Source: Dyadobacter psychrotolerans
GTDB lineage: Bacteria; Bacteroidota; Bacteroidia; Cytophagales; Spirosomataceae
Length of the DNA: 32,712 nt
Reading direction: 5' to 3'
Assembly: GCF_004349265.1 (NCBI RefSeq)
Contig: NZ_SMFL01000004.1
Location: 1-32,712 of the forward strand
Shown here: positions 1 to 7,014 of the stretch, one piece after another
How positions within the stretch are numbered: the stretch's first letter is position 1
Layout of the letters: every line of letters begins with the position of its first letter
Position numbers and translations under genes: made by a program
Notes under the pieces: generated by a model
Seen by the model: only the letters and a program-made list of their open reading frames with translations
Databases searched by the model: none
Told to the model about the DNA's origin: nothing

Positions 1-234
1 CAGAGTATGTCACGCGCTGACGATCCTTATGATAACGCCTGGGCTGAATCTCTTTGGAGCCGACTCAAGGCGGAATTAGAAATGCCTAAGGGAGGTTATG
101 AAAGTGTTGAAAACCTAACAACTGTTTTATTCGAATACATCGATGGATATTACAATATCCGAAGGTTACATTCCGGGTTAAATTATTTAAATCCAGTAGC
201 CTTTGAAAACTTGTATTACAAAAAAACAGGATGA
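1..234 (+). CDS. IS3-family transposase (OrfB), C-terminal part
   Basis: This is the C-terminal part of a DDE integrase-type transposase, in frame from base 1 and continuing from upstream of the window. The signature MSRADDPYDNAWAES followed by LKAEL, and then YIDGYYNIRRLHSGLNYLNP, is the conserved end of the IS3/IS150 OrfB catalytic domain. The first Glu (in AESLW) sits where the catalytic Glu of the DDE triad is expected. The Met at codon 3 is internal to the conserved motif and is not a real start. The protein would cut and join the IS ends. The visible part has no frameshift, so the element could be intact. Confidence 0.9.
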   Translation, partial: QSMSRADDPYDNAWAESLWSRLKAELEMPKGGYESVENLTTVLFEYIDGYYNIRRLHSGLNYLNPVAFENLYYKKTG

Positions 235-296
235 TATTTCAGTGGTAATTATTTAACTAACCTGCGAAAAGTGTAAACCGAAAGTGAACCACGTCA
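1..296 (+). mobile_element. 3' end of an IS3-family insertion sequence
   Basis: The window opens inside an IS3-family transposase frame, and noncoding sequence with no gene follows it to about position 296. The reading frame of the next gene becomes continuous from about 294-299, which places the right end of the element at or just before the CA dinucleotide at 295-296. IS3 elements typically end in CA. The left end and the left inverted repeat lie outside the window, so the exact boundary and any 3-4 bp target duplication cannot be checked here. Confidence 0.7.
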
Positions 297-929
297 AACT
301 ACGCAGCTTACTGGAAAAACGGCGAAGCTGTCTTCTTAGCTGATGCTGTTAATGGTAGTGCAGGAGGGATTTTCCTTTCCGGAAGTGACGTGTACCTTGC
401 TGGCATGGCTTCTAATGGTAAGAATGGAGTTGCCAGGTACTGGAAAAATGGGGTTCGGGTAACACTGGGAAAAGATACGGATATGTCGGCGGCAACGGCA
501 ATTGTGGTAAAAGACAACGATGTATATGTAGTGGGTTGGGGTGGGAAACCCAATGGACATTTGTACGCCAAATACTGGAAGAATGGCGTCGAAGTCTTTC
601 TAACCGATCAATCCGAAAATCTTTCTATTGCTAAAGACATAGTAATCATTGACAATGATGTTTTTATAGTAGGGTATGTAGAAAAGTATCTGGAAAAGGG
701 TGGAGTAACAAGTGAAGCCAAAATCTGGAAAAACGGAGTTGCAGGCCCCCTGCCTTCAGGCACTACCGCTTCGAGTATTTTCGTATTTAATAATGACATT
801 TACGTGGCTGGGACAGGCACCGGCACTCCATTTGAAAGGGCCATTTATTGGAAAAATGGCGAACCAAACTTCATTTCAGATGGCACAAAAACTGCCTGGG
901 CTACCTCTATATTTGTGAAGAACCCTTAG
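297..929 (+). pseudogene. WKNG-repeat protein, 5' end removed by IS insertion
   Basis: An open frame runs from the IS boundary to a stop at 927-929 (about 210 codons). An in-frame stop at 285-287 lies inside the IS end, so the start of the gene has been lost. The protein is a run of five units, each with the core Y/I-W-K-N-G (Trp codons at 312, 441, 576, 726 and 849; spacing 41-50 residues) followed by a strand pattern like DNDVYVVG or NNDIYVAG. The spacing and the alternating hydrophobic strands suggest a beta-propeller-like or beta-rich secreted repeat protein. Similar WKNG repeat proteins occur as hypothetical, often lipoprotein, genes in Bacteroidota; no function is known to me. The N-terminus and signal peptide are missing, so the remainder is probably not expressed as a functional exported protein. 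An ATG at 390 is internal. Confidence 0.75.
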
Positions 930-1470
930 ATAATGTAACAACTGCATCAGCAGCACCTTGTCGCAAGGCGGGCGTCTAAATTGAAAGTGTTCCCTGAAAA
1001 GCGGGAGAATTTTTCTGTCTCAAAAAGTGATGAGTATTTTGTCTCAATATAAAAGGATTTCAAGTTCTCTATAATTAAAGGTAAAACTTTTAAGGCAAAG
1101 CCATTTGTCAGCGACATGCGTAGAATAAATATAACTTGGCTATTGGTGTTACTGCTTCTTGCCATTTTCCTAATTAGCAGTTTTTTGATCGATTAAGTAA
1201 TTGGAATCCCAATTGATCACCAGAGCCTTTTGCCACAGCTCCTTGACTCAATAGGCTTAGTATTTTTTTATTTTTGCAATGTCATTAGTTGCATCAATAC
1301 TAATGGCCGGTTTTGTCAATAACCCAAGATCGTATCAGAGACGAGTATTACGATTACTACCTTTTTGGTTAATGGTATTCACATCACTATTATTCTTATT
1401 TTTTGTAGGTTTACGATATTATTACGCTACGGCAAATCTGTTTTATCTTACAATAAAATCGCTAAAGTTT
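930..1470. other. Gene-poor stretch with possible decayed coding sequence
   Basis: There is no convincing gene here. One plus-strand frame (the frame of 1116) stays mostly open from about 980 to 1574, with stops at 1055-1057, 1194-1196 and 1317-1319. It includes a 26-codon hydrophobic peptide at 1116-1196 (MRRINITWLLVLLLLAIF...). The frame of the lipoprotein downstream is also open from 1279 and would add a hydrophobic 64-residue extension. A TATTTTTG box at 1269-1276 resembles a Bacteroidota -7 element, but the nearest TTG is 23 bp away. I read this as a degraded membrane-protein gene or AT-rich noncoding DNA. Confidence 0.3.
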
Positions 1471-2049
1471 ATGATCCTGACAAAAAGAAATCTTTTAAAA
1501 GCGGAAAAATTCCCATTTTTTTTCATGACGATTCTCTCAATAATGCTCTTTTTTTCGTGCGAAGAAACGGGTAAAGTGAGAGGGGATGAAGATTATATAG
1601 TTAAATTGGACACTTATGTAAAATTCAAGGCAAATGGAAAACAGTATTACCTTAAACAGGAATCTAATATTGTGAACGTCTATACCATTATATCAAGCAG
1701 ACCTGTTCCGGATTTTTACAAATTTCAAATTACGGGGCTGGTAGCCAGTGATGGCTTTCCAGCATTAACACTTGTTGCAGCCAGCACCAAATACTTCGAG
1801 GAAGGAGAGTACAAGTCGGATGATATTAACAATTTGAATCCTCGCATTTCCATATCTGCACGACTTCCGATAAGTGGGGATGCAAAGAAATTTGATACGT
1901 ATTCAGGAGACAAGAACCTAACTTTTAAAATTTCGAAGCATTTTAATGAGCGCGTTGAAGGAACCTTTTCCGGTACTCTTTATAGCGAGACGGATAATTC
2001 GAAGATTCTAATAACGGAAGGTAGTTTTTCGGCTATCCGATCAATTTAA
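1471..2049 (+). CDS. Small lipoprotein, DUF6252-like beta-rich protein
   Basis: A 192-residue lipoprotein. The start at 1471 is chosen because it gives a normal signal peptide with a lipobox ending LFFSC (Cys about residue 30); a second ATG at 1525 would also serve. The open frame extends up to 1279, but that extension adds an odd hydrophobic segment and is not favoured. The mature part has alternating strands (VKFKANGKQYYL, FKISKHFNERVEGTFSGTLY, ILITEGSFSAI). The ending, in which VEGTFSGTL is followed by an I-x-x-G-x-F segment, is typical of small Bacteroidota lipoproteins of the DUF6252 type. Family membership is by pattern only. The protein probably sits in the outer membrane or faces the periplasm; its function is unknown. 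A weak hairpin overlaps the stop codon. Confidence 0.7.
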   Translation: MILTKRNLLKAEKFPFFFMTILSIMLFFSCEETGKVRGDEDYIVKLDTYVKFKANGKQYYLKQESNIVNVYTIISSRPVPDFYKFQITGLVASDGFPALTLVAASTKYFEEGEYKSDDINNLNPRISISARLPISGDAKKFDTYSGDKNLTFKISKHFNERVEGTFSGTLYSETDNSKILITEGSFSAIRSI

Positions 2050-2064
2050 CAGTTTTTTACTGTT
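2048..2064 (+). terminator. Weak hairpin after the lipoprotein gene
   Basis: AACAGT, five T, then ACTGTT forms a 6-bp stem with a 5-nt loop directly at the stop codon of the lipoprotein gene. The stem is AT-rich and no T tract follows, so termination activity is uncertain. Confidence 0.3.
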
Positions 2065-2585
2065 GAAAAGGGCTATTAAAATTGACTATTCCAACGGTTT
2101 GCTGCTTGCCAACAATAGATACTAAACCTAATTTGCCACGTCCGGTAAATAAGATGATACTCTGTCGCTAGTCTTAAAAAACGAACGAATCAAACCTGAT
2201 ATACAACTAATTTCTCCCCCCCACCCAAGCAGTGACCCGCGCAGGAGTTAACAATCATTCATTCTCAAAAACCAGTGATATCCATATTTCAAATCTGGCC
2301 TGCTTTGGTAGTTGCAACCTCTTAGCTAATTTGTACTTTTGGGGAGTTGTTATCTGGTACTTATATGTTATGAAACTATGCCAATATTGACCCTTCTGTG
2401 AGAGCCATACAGAGAAGCCGAATTATCTTTCGAAAAGGGGAGCGCAAATGTCGGCATCATGCCATTTGATATCCGAAGATTGACCTGTCAACTCCAGTTC
2501 AGGCATGTTTATAAAAGTGAGTTTTGAAACATCATAACGCTTGATCATAAAACTGAGACTAAAACCATCAGTATATACGTCCTTC
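2065..2585. other. Intergenic region, promoter only
   Basis: About 520 bases with no gene I can support on either strand. A minus-strand open frame here (2423-2710) is antisense to the start of the membrane-protein gene and has no family features. The region holds a good promoter match (listed separately) and a run of C at 2217-2223. If that promoter drives the gene at 2586, the transcript has a leader of about 240 nt, for which I see no recognisable riboswitch. Confidence 0.5.
2312..2341 (+). promoter_or_regulatory. Bacteroidota-type promoter TTG-N19-TACTTTTG
   Basis: TTG at 2312-2314, a 19-bp spacer, and TACTTTTG at 2334-2341 match the Bacteroidota primary sigma consensus (TTG at -33, TAnnTTTG at -7) with the standard spacing. 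The expected start of transcription is near 2345. It points at the membrane-protein gene at 2586, about 240 bp downstream. Confidence 0.55.
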
Positions 2586-3947
2586 ATGTCCGAGAAAAAC
2601 CCAACAACTGCTTCGTCACTTACACCTGACGAACAAGACAAGCTCCGGGAATTAACCACCCAGAGCTGGAACCTCGAATTAGCCATCTCCGGGGTTGCTA
2701 TGTTCGCCATCCTCCAGCTGCCCGATCTTTTGGAGTCAGCCTTTAGCTACATCCAGTATAATTACATGACCCACACCGAGGGTGCAGCGGTCATGTTGCC
2801 ATTGATGGTATATAGCCTGATAAGGGCCACTTGTCATGTTTTGTTTGCGGCTTTTCTGGCCAATTTTGTGATGAGGGCGTTTTGGGTGGGTCTGGTCGGT
2901 CTGCTGGCTGTTTTTCCGTCGGGAATCCATTACGACCGTATTCCGTTCTCTACGCCTTATGCCCAGCAACGCCTTGCCGACGAGCTTGGACCACTTGACC
3001 GCTACATTTTATGGCTCGACAAACGGTGCAACATCGTATTTGCCCTTGCCTTTCAATTCGTGTTCTTGCTGGTCATAGTAGCCATACTCTACATGCTTGG
3101 TTTACTGATTTATTTAGTTGTACAACCCAACGTACCCGCCAATGTCTGGTTTGGTGTCAAAATTGCTTTAGGTGTGTTGGCGGCCGTGTTCTACCTGACC
3201 ATTTTCTTGTTGAATCAGAAGAGTGTAAAACAAACCCCCAGGGGCATGCAGCTCAATTACCGTTTTATGAAGGTGGGCCAATTGATGATGATGGGCATGT
3301 ACAGACACACCTCTTACGTTACCAACACATTTTACAGCAATATCCGGCGTGGCAAGTTATTTCAGACGGCAACGATTTTCATTTTAGTATTTTTTGGGGT
3401 GTTCTTCCTTGAATACACCAACGATCTCTCGCGTACCAGAGGACGTATGCCTCTTTTTAACAGCCGACATCTCTACTCGGCCCGTGTCGATAGTCTTTAC
3501 ATCGAGCCTACAGCCTATGACAACCAACGCCCTGAGGGAGCTTTTGTCAGCGCGGCTTCCATCCAGTCAGACGTGATTCGGGAGCCCTACCTGCGCTTGT
3601 TCATTGCCTATCCCAAAGCGCTCGATACGAAGCTCAAACAAATTGCGCCGGAACCAGTCTGGAGCGATACGCTATCGAGGCAAGCGCGCCGGCAGCAGTA
3701 TGCGATCTGGAGCAGCCAGCAGATCAATAAACTGATTCGCATCACAGTCAATGACTCGACCTATGCCCAACCTGATCTGCTATTTACCAAAACCGGATTT
3801 CATGAGCAAAGTGGCTGGCAAACGGTAATGGTACCGGGCAATCTGAAAATTGGCCATAACCTGCTTCGCGTGGCATTGCAAGACCCCCAAAAAAAACAGG
3901 CTGACGAAATGGTAACCATTCCGTTTTGGTATGTACCCGAACCCTGA
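2586..3947 (+). CDS. Polytopic membrane protein with C-terminal soluble domain, unknown function
   Basis: A 453-residue protein that I do not recognise as a named family. The start at 2586 (MSEKNPTTASS) is preferred over the upstream ATG at 2541, which would add a basic 15-residue tail without family support. Predicted membrane segments lie at about residues 33-52, 68-92, 95-111, 150-179, 186-209 and 262-277. After the last helix comes a hydrophilic domain of about 175 residues (280-453). This domain is rich in aromatic and beta-type sequence (RLFIAYPKALD, LLRVALQDP, TIPFWYVPEP) and is probably periplasmic or cytoplasmic depending on topology. It is a single gene with no close partner. GC content and codon use look higher than in the AT-rich flanks, which suggests a functional gene in a decaying neighbourhood. 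It could be a transporter-like or envelope-maintenance protein, but nothing in the sequence decides this. Confidence 0.75.
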   Translation: MSEKNPTTASSLTPDEQDKLRELTTQSWNLELAISGVAMFAILQLPDLLESAFSYIQYNYMTHTEGAAVMLPLMVYSLIRATCHVLFAAFLANFVMRAFWVGLVGLLAVFPSGIHYDRIPFSTPYAQQRLADELGPLDRYILWLDKRCNIVFALAFQFVFLLVIVAILYMLGLLIYLVVQPNVPANVWFGVKIALGVLAAVFYLTIFLLNQKSVKQTPRGMQLNYRFMKVGQLMMMGMYRHTSYVTNTFYSNIRRGKLFQTATIFILVFFGVFFLEYTNDLSRTRGRMPLFNSRHLYSARVDSLYIEPTAYDNQRPEGAFVSAASIQSDVIREPYLRLFIAYPKALDTKLKQIAPEPVWSDTLSRQARRQQYAIWSSQQINKLIRITVNDSTYAQPDLLFTKTGFHEQSGWQTVMVPGNLKIGHNLLRVALQDPQKKQADEMVTIPFWYVPEP

Positions 3948-4452
3948 CTAAACTCTGTTCATATACGATAAATGCAACGCTCTGTTGAACGAAGAGAATT
4001 ATAACAATCAGAAGGCCGCCCTAATGAATGATTACCATGGTCTCTGCACGGTCATTAAGCGTTCTATTTCCCTTAGAATGAATTGGTTCTGTTGGTTGTC
4101 TACCATCAAATCCGCGAGATAATTCCTGCGGCAGACTTATGATTGTCAGCCAAGTGTTGTTTTACAAGCTTCACTCGCTCAACCGACAGCTATAAACTTT
4201 TCGCTGGATCTCTCTTGTCATCTGTGTGCCCAAATAGGTACAATTTCGACTAATGGAAGTTCGATCATGTATGCCAAAAATCAACTTCGGGCCAATCCAA
4301 TAAGTAAACATAAGCTGGCCAAACAAGCAGATCTACTTCGTGCAAAGTTTGTGTGAATAGTCAAGGGGTTCACCGGGGCCATGGCTAAAAATGGTGTGAT
4401 CATACTATCGGTCTGCGCTGAAATTCATAGCGAATGTTATAGTTTCTCATAT
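3948..4452. other. Gene-poor stretch with minus-strand remnant
   Basis: No intact gene. Short minus-strand open pieces in different frames (for example about 4036-4109 and 4109-4189) look like fragments of a former coding sequence; see the separate AraC-like remnant entry. No clear terminator follows the membrane-protein gene. Confidence 0.4.
4106..4262 (-). pseudogene. Possible AraC-family regulator remnant
   Basis: Reading the minus strand, 4189 down to 4106 gives LSVERVKLVKQHLADNHKSA followed shortly by a stop. This resembles the linker and first helix of the Bacteroidota AraC-type HTH region (ERVK..K..L..N). A different frame just upstream (about 4262-4190) gives TQMTREIQRKVYS, like the end of the sensor part that precedes it in that family. 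The helix-turn-helix proper is missing, and at least one frameshift and one stop separate the pieces. The assignment rests on short matches and could be chance. Confidence 0.22.
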
Positions 4453-4460
4453 TATATTTG
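4453..4460 (+). promoter_or_regulatory. Possible -7 element TATATTTG
   Basis: TATATTTG matches the Bacteroidota -7 motif TAnnTTTG, about 130 bp before the start at 4591. No TTG is found 19 bp upstream, so only half of the promoter is supported. Confidence 0.3.
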
Positions 4461-4529
4461 TATTGGGTATAAGGTTAACGTTCAAAAGTAAAAGGTCAGA
4501 TCAAATATGAAAAGCGCGATCGTTCTTAA

Positions 4530-4557
4530 AAAAGAGAACTGTTCTTCGATCTCTTTT
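4530..4557 (+). promoter_or_regulatory. Inverted repeat in the 5' leader of the gene at 4591
   Basis: AAAAGAGA at 4530-4537 and TCTCTTTT at 4550-4557 are perfect reverse complements (8-bp arms, 12-nt loop). Inside it lies a second, tighter palindrome, AGAAC-T-GTTCT (4535-4545). The two pairings are mutually exclusive. This could be a protein-binding site or an mRNA hairpin about 33 nt before the start codon. Confidence 0.35.
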
Positions 4558-4590
4558 CATAGCCATAATTATCTTTACGAAAAGACATAT

Positions 4591-5049
4591 ATGAGAAAAA
4601 TATCAATCCTGTTTGTGATTATCTTATGTGGCTACCATGCTGCTGCTCAAATTGATACAACAAGCTACGCCGAGCAAAGACAGCAAATCAAAGATCTTAT
4701 TCATCATAGAAAACCGGATGTGCCAATAGACTGCTCCGATTTGATAGCAGTTGGGCCCAAAGGGGACATTTCTTTTTCAAACCAACAGTGGAAAGGTGTA
4801 CAGGCCAAGGAAAAGGTGGTTTTTAAAGCTGTGCGACCAATACCGGGTCATGAATTTATACGCATATATGACGGTAAGACAGCTGTTGTGAATTTTCTGG
4901 CTGATGTCCAGCTTTTGGTTGATGGGCGCGATGTTAATATCAAAGTGAGGCGACTGGAAGTTTTTCACAAGCAAACCAGCGGCTGGTGCCGGGTAGCAGG
5001 CCAGGGTACAGAGGTTGATGAGAAAATGTTTCCTGTAAAAACCAATTAG
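4591..5049 (+). CDS. Secreted SnoaL/DUF4440-like protein
   Basis: A 152-residue exported protein. The start at 4591 (MRKISILFVIILCGYHAAAQ) gives a clean signal peptide with cleavage after AAA/AQ; the ATG at 4507 would place 28 unrelated residues before it. The mature part fits the SnoaL/NTF2-like cone fold in its simplest form: an N-terminal helix (YAEQRQQIKDLIHH), then strands FIRIYDGKTAVVNFLADVQL, VKVRRLEVFHK and W-C-R-V-A-G-Q-G-T-E-V. The last of these is the usual W-x-hydrophobic ending of DUF4440 proteins. No catalytic residue set can be named. It is probably periplasmic. It stands alone, with decayed genes on both sides, and has an unusual inverted repeat in its leader. Confidence 0.65.
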   Translation: MRKISILFVIILCGYHAAAQIDTTSYAEQRQQIKDLIHHRKPDVPIDCSDLIAVGPKGDISFSNQQWKGVQAKEKVVFKAVRPIPGHEFIRIYDGKTAVVNFLADVQLLVDGRDVNIKVRRLEVFHKQTSGWCRVAGQGTEVDEKMFPVKTN

Positions 5050-5076
5050 GCAGAATTGCAAATGGAGTTTAGCTGA

Positions 5077-5421
5077 CTAACTTTTTACACTCCGGCCGCA
5101 CTCATTCAAGCTTATTGTATTTTCGTTAATCAAGTCCGGCGCCACCTTGTAATGTTCCAACTGCTCGTTTATGTCTAAAATTCTGAGGATGTTGGCTACT
5201 TTGAAGCGGATGTTATGATAGATGATATAGATAAAATTCACCAAACGATTATTATGTTCGGCTGCAATATCGACCAGACTTCTAAGTTTCTGCTGTTTTA
5301 AAATCAGCGGCGTTATATCGTGACCGATACACCGGAGTTCATCCGGATTGTCGTGCTTATCATTTAATATTGCAAATTCCCATTGCGTTAATAGCATCCC
5401 ATGGGATACTGGCTTTCTCGA
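5077..5421 (-). pseudogene. PAS / histidine kinase fragment
   Basis: The minus-strand frame is open from just after a stop at 5422-5424 down to 5077. RKPVSHGMLLTQWEFAILND followed by ELRCIGHDIT is the last strand pair of a PAS domain and its PAC ending. A signalling helix and a HisKA-like stretch follow, with NNRLVNFIYIIYHNIRFKVANIL (shown here only as a pattern: N-R-L-x-N-F, then Y-H-N-I-R). That resembles the phospho-acceptor box S-H-N-I/L-R, with Tyr in place of Ser. The sensor part before the PAS end and the whole ATPase domain are absent, so it cannot work as a kinase. The ATG at 5397 is internal to the PAS strand. It is most likely an eroded sensor-kinase gene. Confidence 0.55.
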
Positions 5422-5526
5422 TTACCCAGCGCGCCTTATCAGGCCGGCAGAACACAGATTTACTGTTTCAATGCAAACAGCCTGATCAACCGGCATGATC
5501 AGGCTCAGTGAATTCTTTCCAATCCA

Positions 5527-5703
5527 CTATTCTGCTTCAAGTTCAAGTTTCCTGCAAAAGACAAGGTTTAAATAGGTATGGTTACCTTCGAAGTCGGTTT
5601 TGATGTTATAAAATGAATTATTCCCGGTTATTGATCTAAAATACGCGCCATCATTTTTATTTTGTTTAAAAGACTCAATGCTTCCTGCATCCAAAATTGC
5701 TCT
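5527..5703 (-). pseudogene. Orphan C-terminal gene remnant
   Basis: A 58-codon minus-strand open frame without a start codon, bounded upstream by a stop at 5704-5706 and ending at a stop at 5527-5529. The translation (AILDAGSIESFKQ, then GAYFRSITGNNSFYNIKTD, then a strand-like LNLVFCRKLELEAE) has a protein-like composition. It reads as the last part of a gene whose front is lost or frameshifted. I cannot name its family. An overlapping frame begins with ATG at about 5718 (MRFHEEQFWMQEALSLL) and stops after 29 codons, so a frameshift may join the two. Confidence 0.3.
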
Positions 5704-5706
5704 TCA

Positions 5707-6052
5707 TGAAATCTCATAACGTGTTATATTGAGGGGGTGCCAATATTTGCAGATATTCAAAGTAGTGGAGTCTGGCAACTGCGATTACTCGGAAAACTGT
5801 CATGGTTATGCGCTAAAATCAGGCCAGTGAATCACTCTGCTGATTAAAGGTTGAGAGACTCATGCGTGTTTATAAATGAGTGCATATCAACATCGTTTGA
5901 AAAAACGGCGGTTAGAGATTCAAATCCTCAACATAAAACAAAGCGTTTAAACGCGCTACGGGCTTCACAACTTCACACAGTTTTACCCATTCACAGATTT
6001 TATCCGCGCTCTTTAAGCGACTGAACTATTTTGAAAATACTTTATTCTTAAA
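5707..6052. other. Intergenic region upstream of the PadR operon
   Basis: About 345 bases without a supportable gene. It includes short AT-rich stretches and no clear repeat other than the promoter and operator that follow it. Confidence 0.5.
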
Positions 6053-6075
6053 AATACATTGTTATACTATGTATT
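6053..6075 (+). promoter_or_regulatory. Candidate PadR operator (7-bp inverted repeat)
   Basis: AATACAT at 6053-6059 and ATGTATT at 6069-6075 are perfect inverted arms separated by 9 bp. The site covers the TTG of the promoter and part of its spacer. Members of the PadR family generally bind palindromes containing ATGT/ACAT and repress their own promoter, so this is a natural autoregulation site. Binding is inference. Confidence 0.5.
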
Positions 6076-6088
6076 GTGTGTAAGTTTG
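6059..6088 (+). promoter_or_regulatory. Promoter TTG-N19-TAAGTTTG of the PadR operon
   Basis: TTG at 6059-6061, exactly 19 bp, then TAAGTTTG at 6081-6088 match the Bacteroidota consensus in both boxes and in spacing. Transcription would be expected to start at about 6092-6093, at or next to the A of the ATG at 6093. The operon may therefore make a leaderless or nearly leaderless mRNA. Confidence 0.65.
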
Positions 6089-6092
6089 CTTC

Positions 6093-6419
6093 ATGAAAAA
6101 CGAATTCTTAGAAAACTGGCATTCTCAATTGCGAAAGGGGTTGCTTCCGCTTTATGTCTTGCACATTCTGGATCAAAAGCAATGTTATGGATATGAATTG
6201 ATCCAGGACATCAAGGCCGTTTTCAGTGTCGATGTGGCAGAAGGGACGCTCTATCCGCTGCTGATCAGACTGATGAAAGAAGAGCTACTTACACATCAGT
6301 GGGTAGAACAGCCATCGGGCATTCCCAGGAAATACTATGCAATTTCTGCGGTCGGAAAAAGTAATCTGGCGGAAATGAAGGCATACACCAACTTAATTAT
6401 CACGAAAATCAACGGCTAA
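6093..6419 (+). CDS. PadR-family transcriptional regulator
   Basis: A 108-residue winged-helix repressor of the short PadR (PF03551, subfamily 2) type. The core is typical: LLPLYVLHILDQKQCYGYEL (helix 1-2), then VAEGTLYPLLIRLMKEELL (recognition helix; the T-L-Y-P-L-L-x-R-L motif is the family hallmark), then the wing with PRKYYAIS and the dimerisation helix from GKSNLAEM. The family has Gly-Thr-Leu-Tyr-Pro at this place in nearly all members. It is the first gene of an operon, 4 bp before the HAAS-domain gene. In this arrangement, PadR regulators usually repress the operon until an envelope-related or drug signal relieves them. The inverted repeat in its own promoter supports autoregulation. 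The start follows directly after the -7 box, with no room for a Shine-Dalgarno site. Confidence 0.92.
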   Translation: MKNEFLENWHSQLRKGLLPLYVLHILDQKQCYGYELIQDIKAVFSVDVAEGTLYPLLIRLMKEELLTHQWVEQPSGIPRKYYAISAVGKSNLAEMKAYTNLIITKING

Positions 6420-6423
6420 ACCC

Positions 6424-7014
6424 ATGAAATCTATTACGTTAGAAAATAAATCGGCCCAGCGGATTTACAATGATTATATACACCGCTGTAAAAAAGCTGT
6501 AAAAATATTGCCACAGAACGATCAACAGGATTGTCTGCTTGAAATTAACAGCCATATTTTTGAGTATCTGTCAGCTGAAAAAGGCGATGACCAAACCGAA
6601 GCTTTGCTCAATGTACTGGCGCGGCTTGGTCCGCCGGAAGAAATGCTCAAAGAGCTGGTTGCCACAAAAAAAGTTGAACAGGCCAAAAGAACGTTTAATC
6701 CGGTACATTTGCTTGAGGCCATATTTTTAAATTTATCCAATGGCTTTATTTATATCATCCTGTTTTTCTTGTTTGTGATTGAGATTTCTCTGCCGGTCCT
6801 GATTGTGCTGGAACTGATCTATCCGGAGCGCATCGGATTTTTTACAAATAAACATGGCGGTTTTTATTTGGGATATGGCCCTGAAGAATCAGGATCGCGG
6901 GAATGGCTTGGCAATGCAGTCATTCCGTTCATGCTGGTGATGATTGCCGTTATTTATGCCTTTATGATCCTGCTGTTGAGAATCACAAAAACCACAAAAA
7001 AAATACTGCAATGA
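6424..7014 (+). CDS. HAAS-domain (DUF1700-like) membrane protein
   Basis: A 196-residue protein. Residues 8-80 form a cytoplasmic HAAS-type helical domain (DYIHRCKKAVKILPQNDQQD, then EINSHIFEYL, then ALLNVLARLGPPEEMLKELV). The L-x-R-L-G-P-P-E-E motif is the usual HAAS/DUF1700 ending. Two hydrophobic segments follow at about 105-135 and 163-186, with an extracytoplasmic loop between them. HAAS proteins are commonly encoded directly after a PadR regulator and are thought to work with it in signalling, perhaps by holding the regulator at the membrane; that role is inference here. The stop overlaps the start of the next gene (ATGA at 7011-7014), which indicates translational coupling with the hydrolase. 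Confidence 0.85.
   Translation: MKSITLENKSAQRIYNDYIHRCKKAVKILPQNDQQDCLLEINSHIFEYLSAEKGDDQTEALLNVLARLGPPEEMLKELVATKKVEQAKRTFNPVHLLEAIFLNLSNGFIYIILFFLFVIEISLPVLIVLELIYPERIGFFTNKHGGFYLGYGPEESGSREWLGNAVIPFMLVMIAVIYAFMILLLRITKTTKKILQ

Noticed and set aside
1279..1470. Longer N-terminus of the lipoprotein gene
   Set aside because: It would put 64 hydrophobic residues before a normal signal peptide with lipobox; the start at 1471 or 1525 explains the sequence better.
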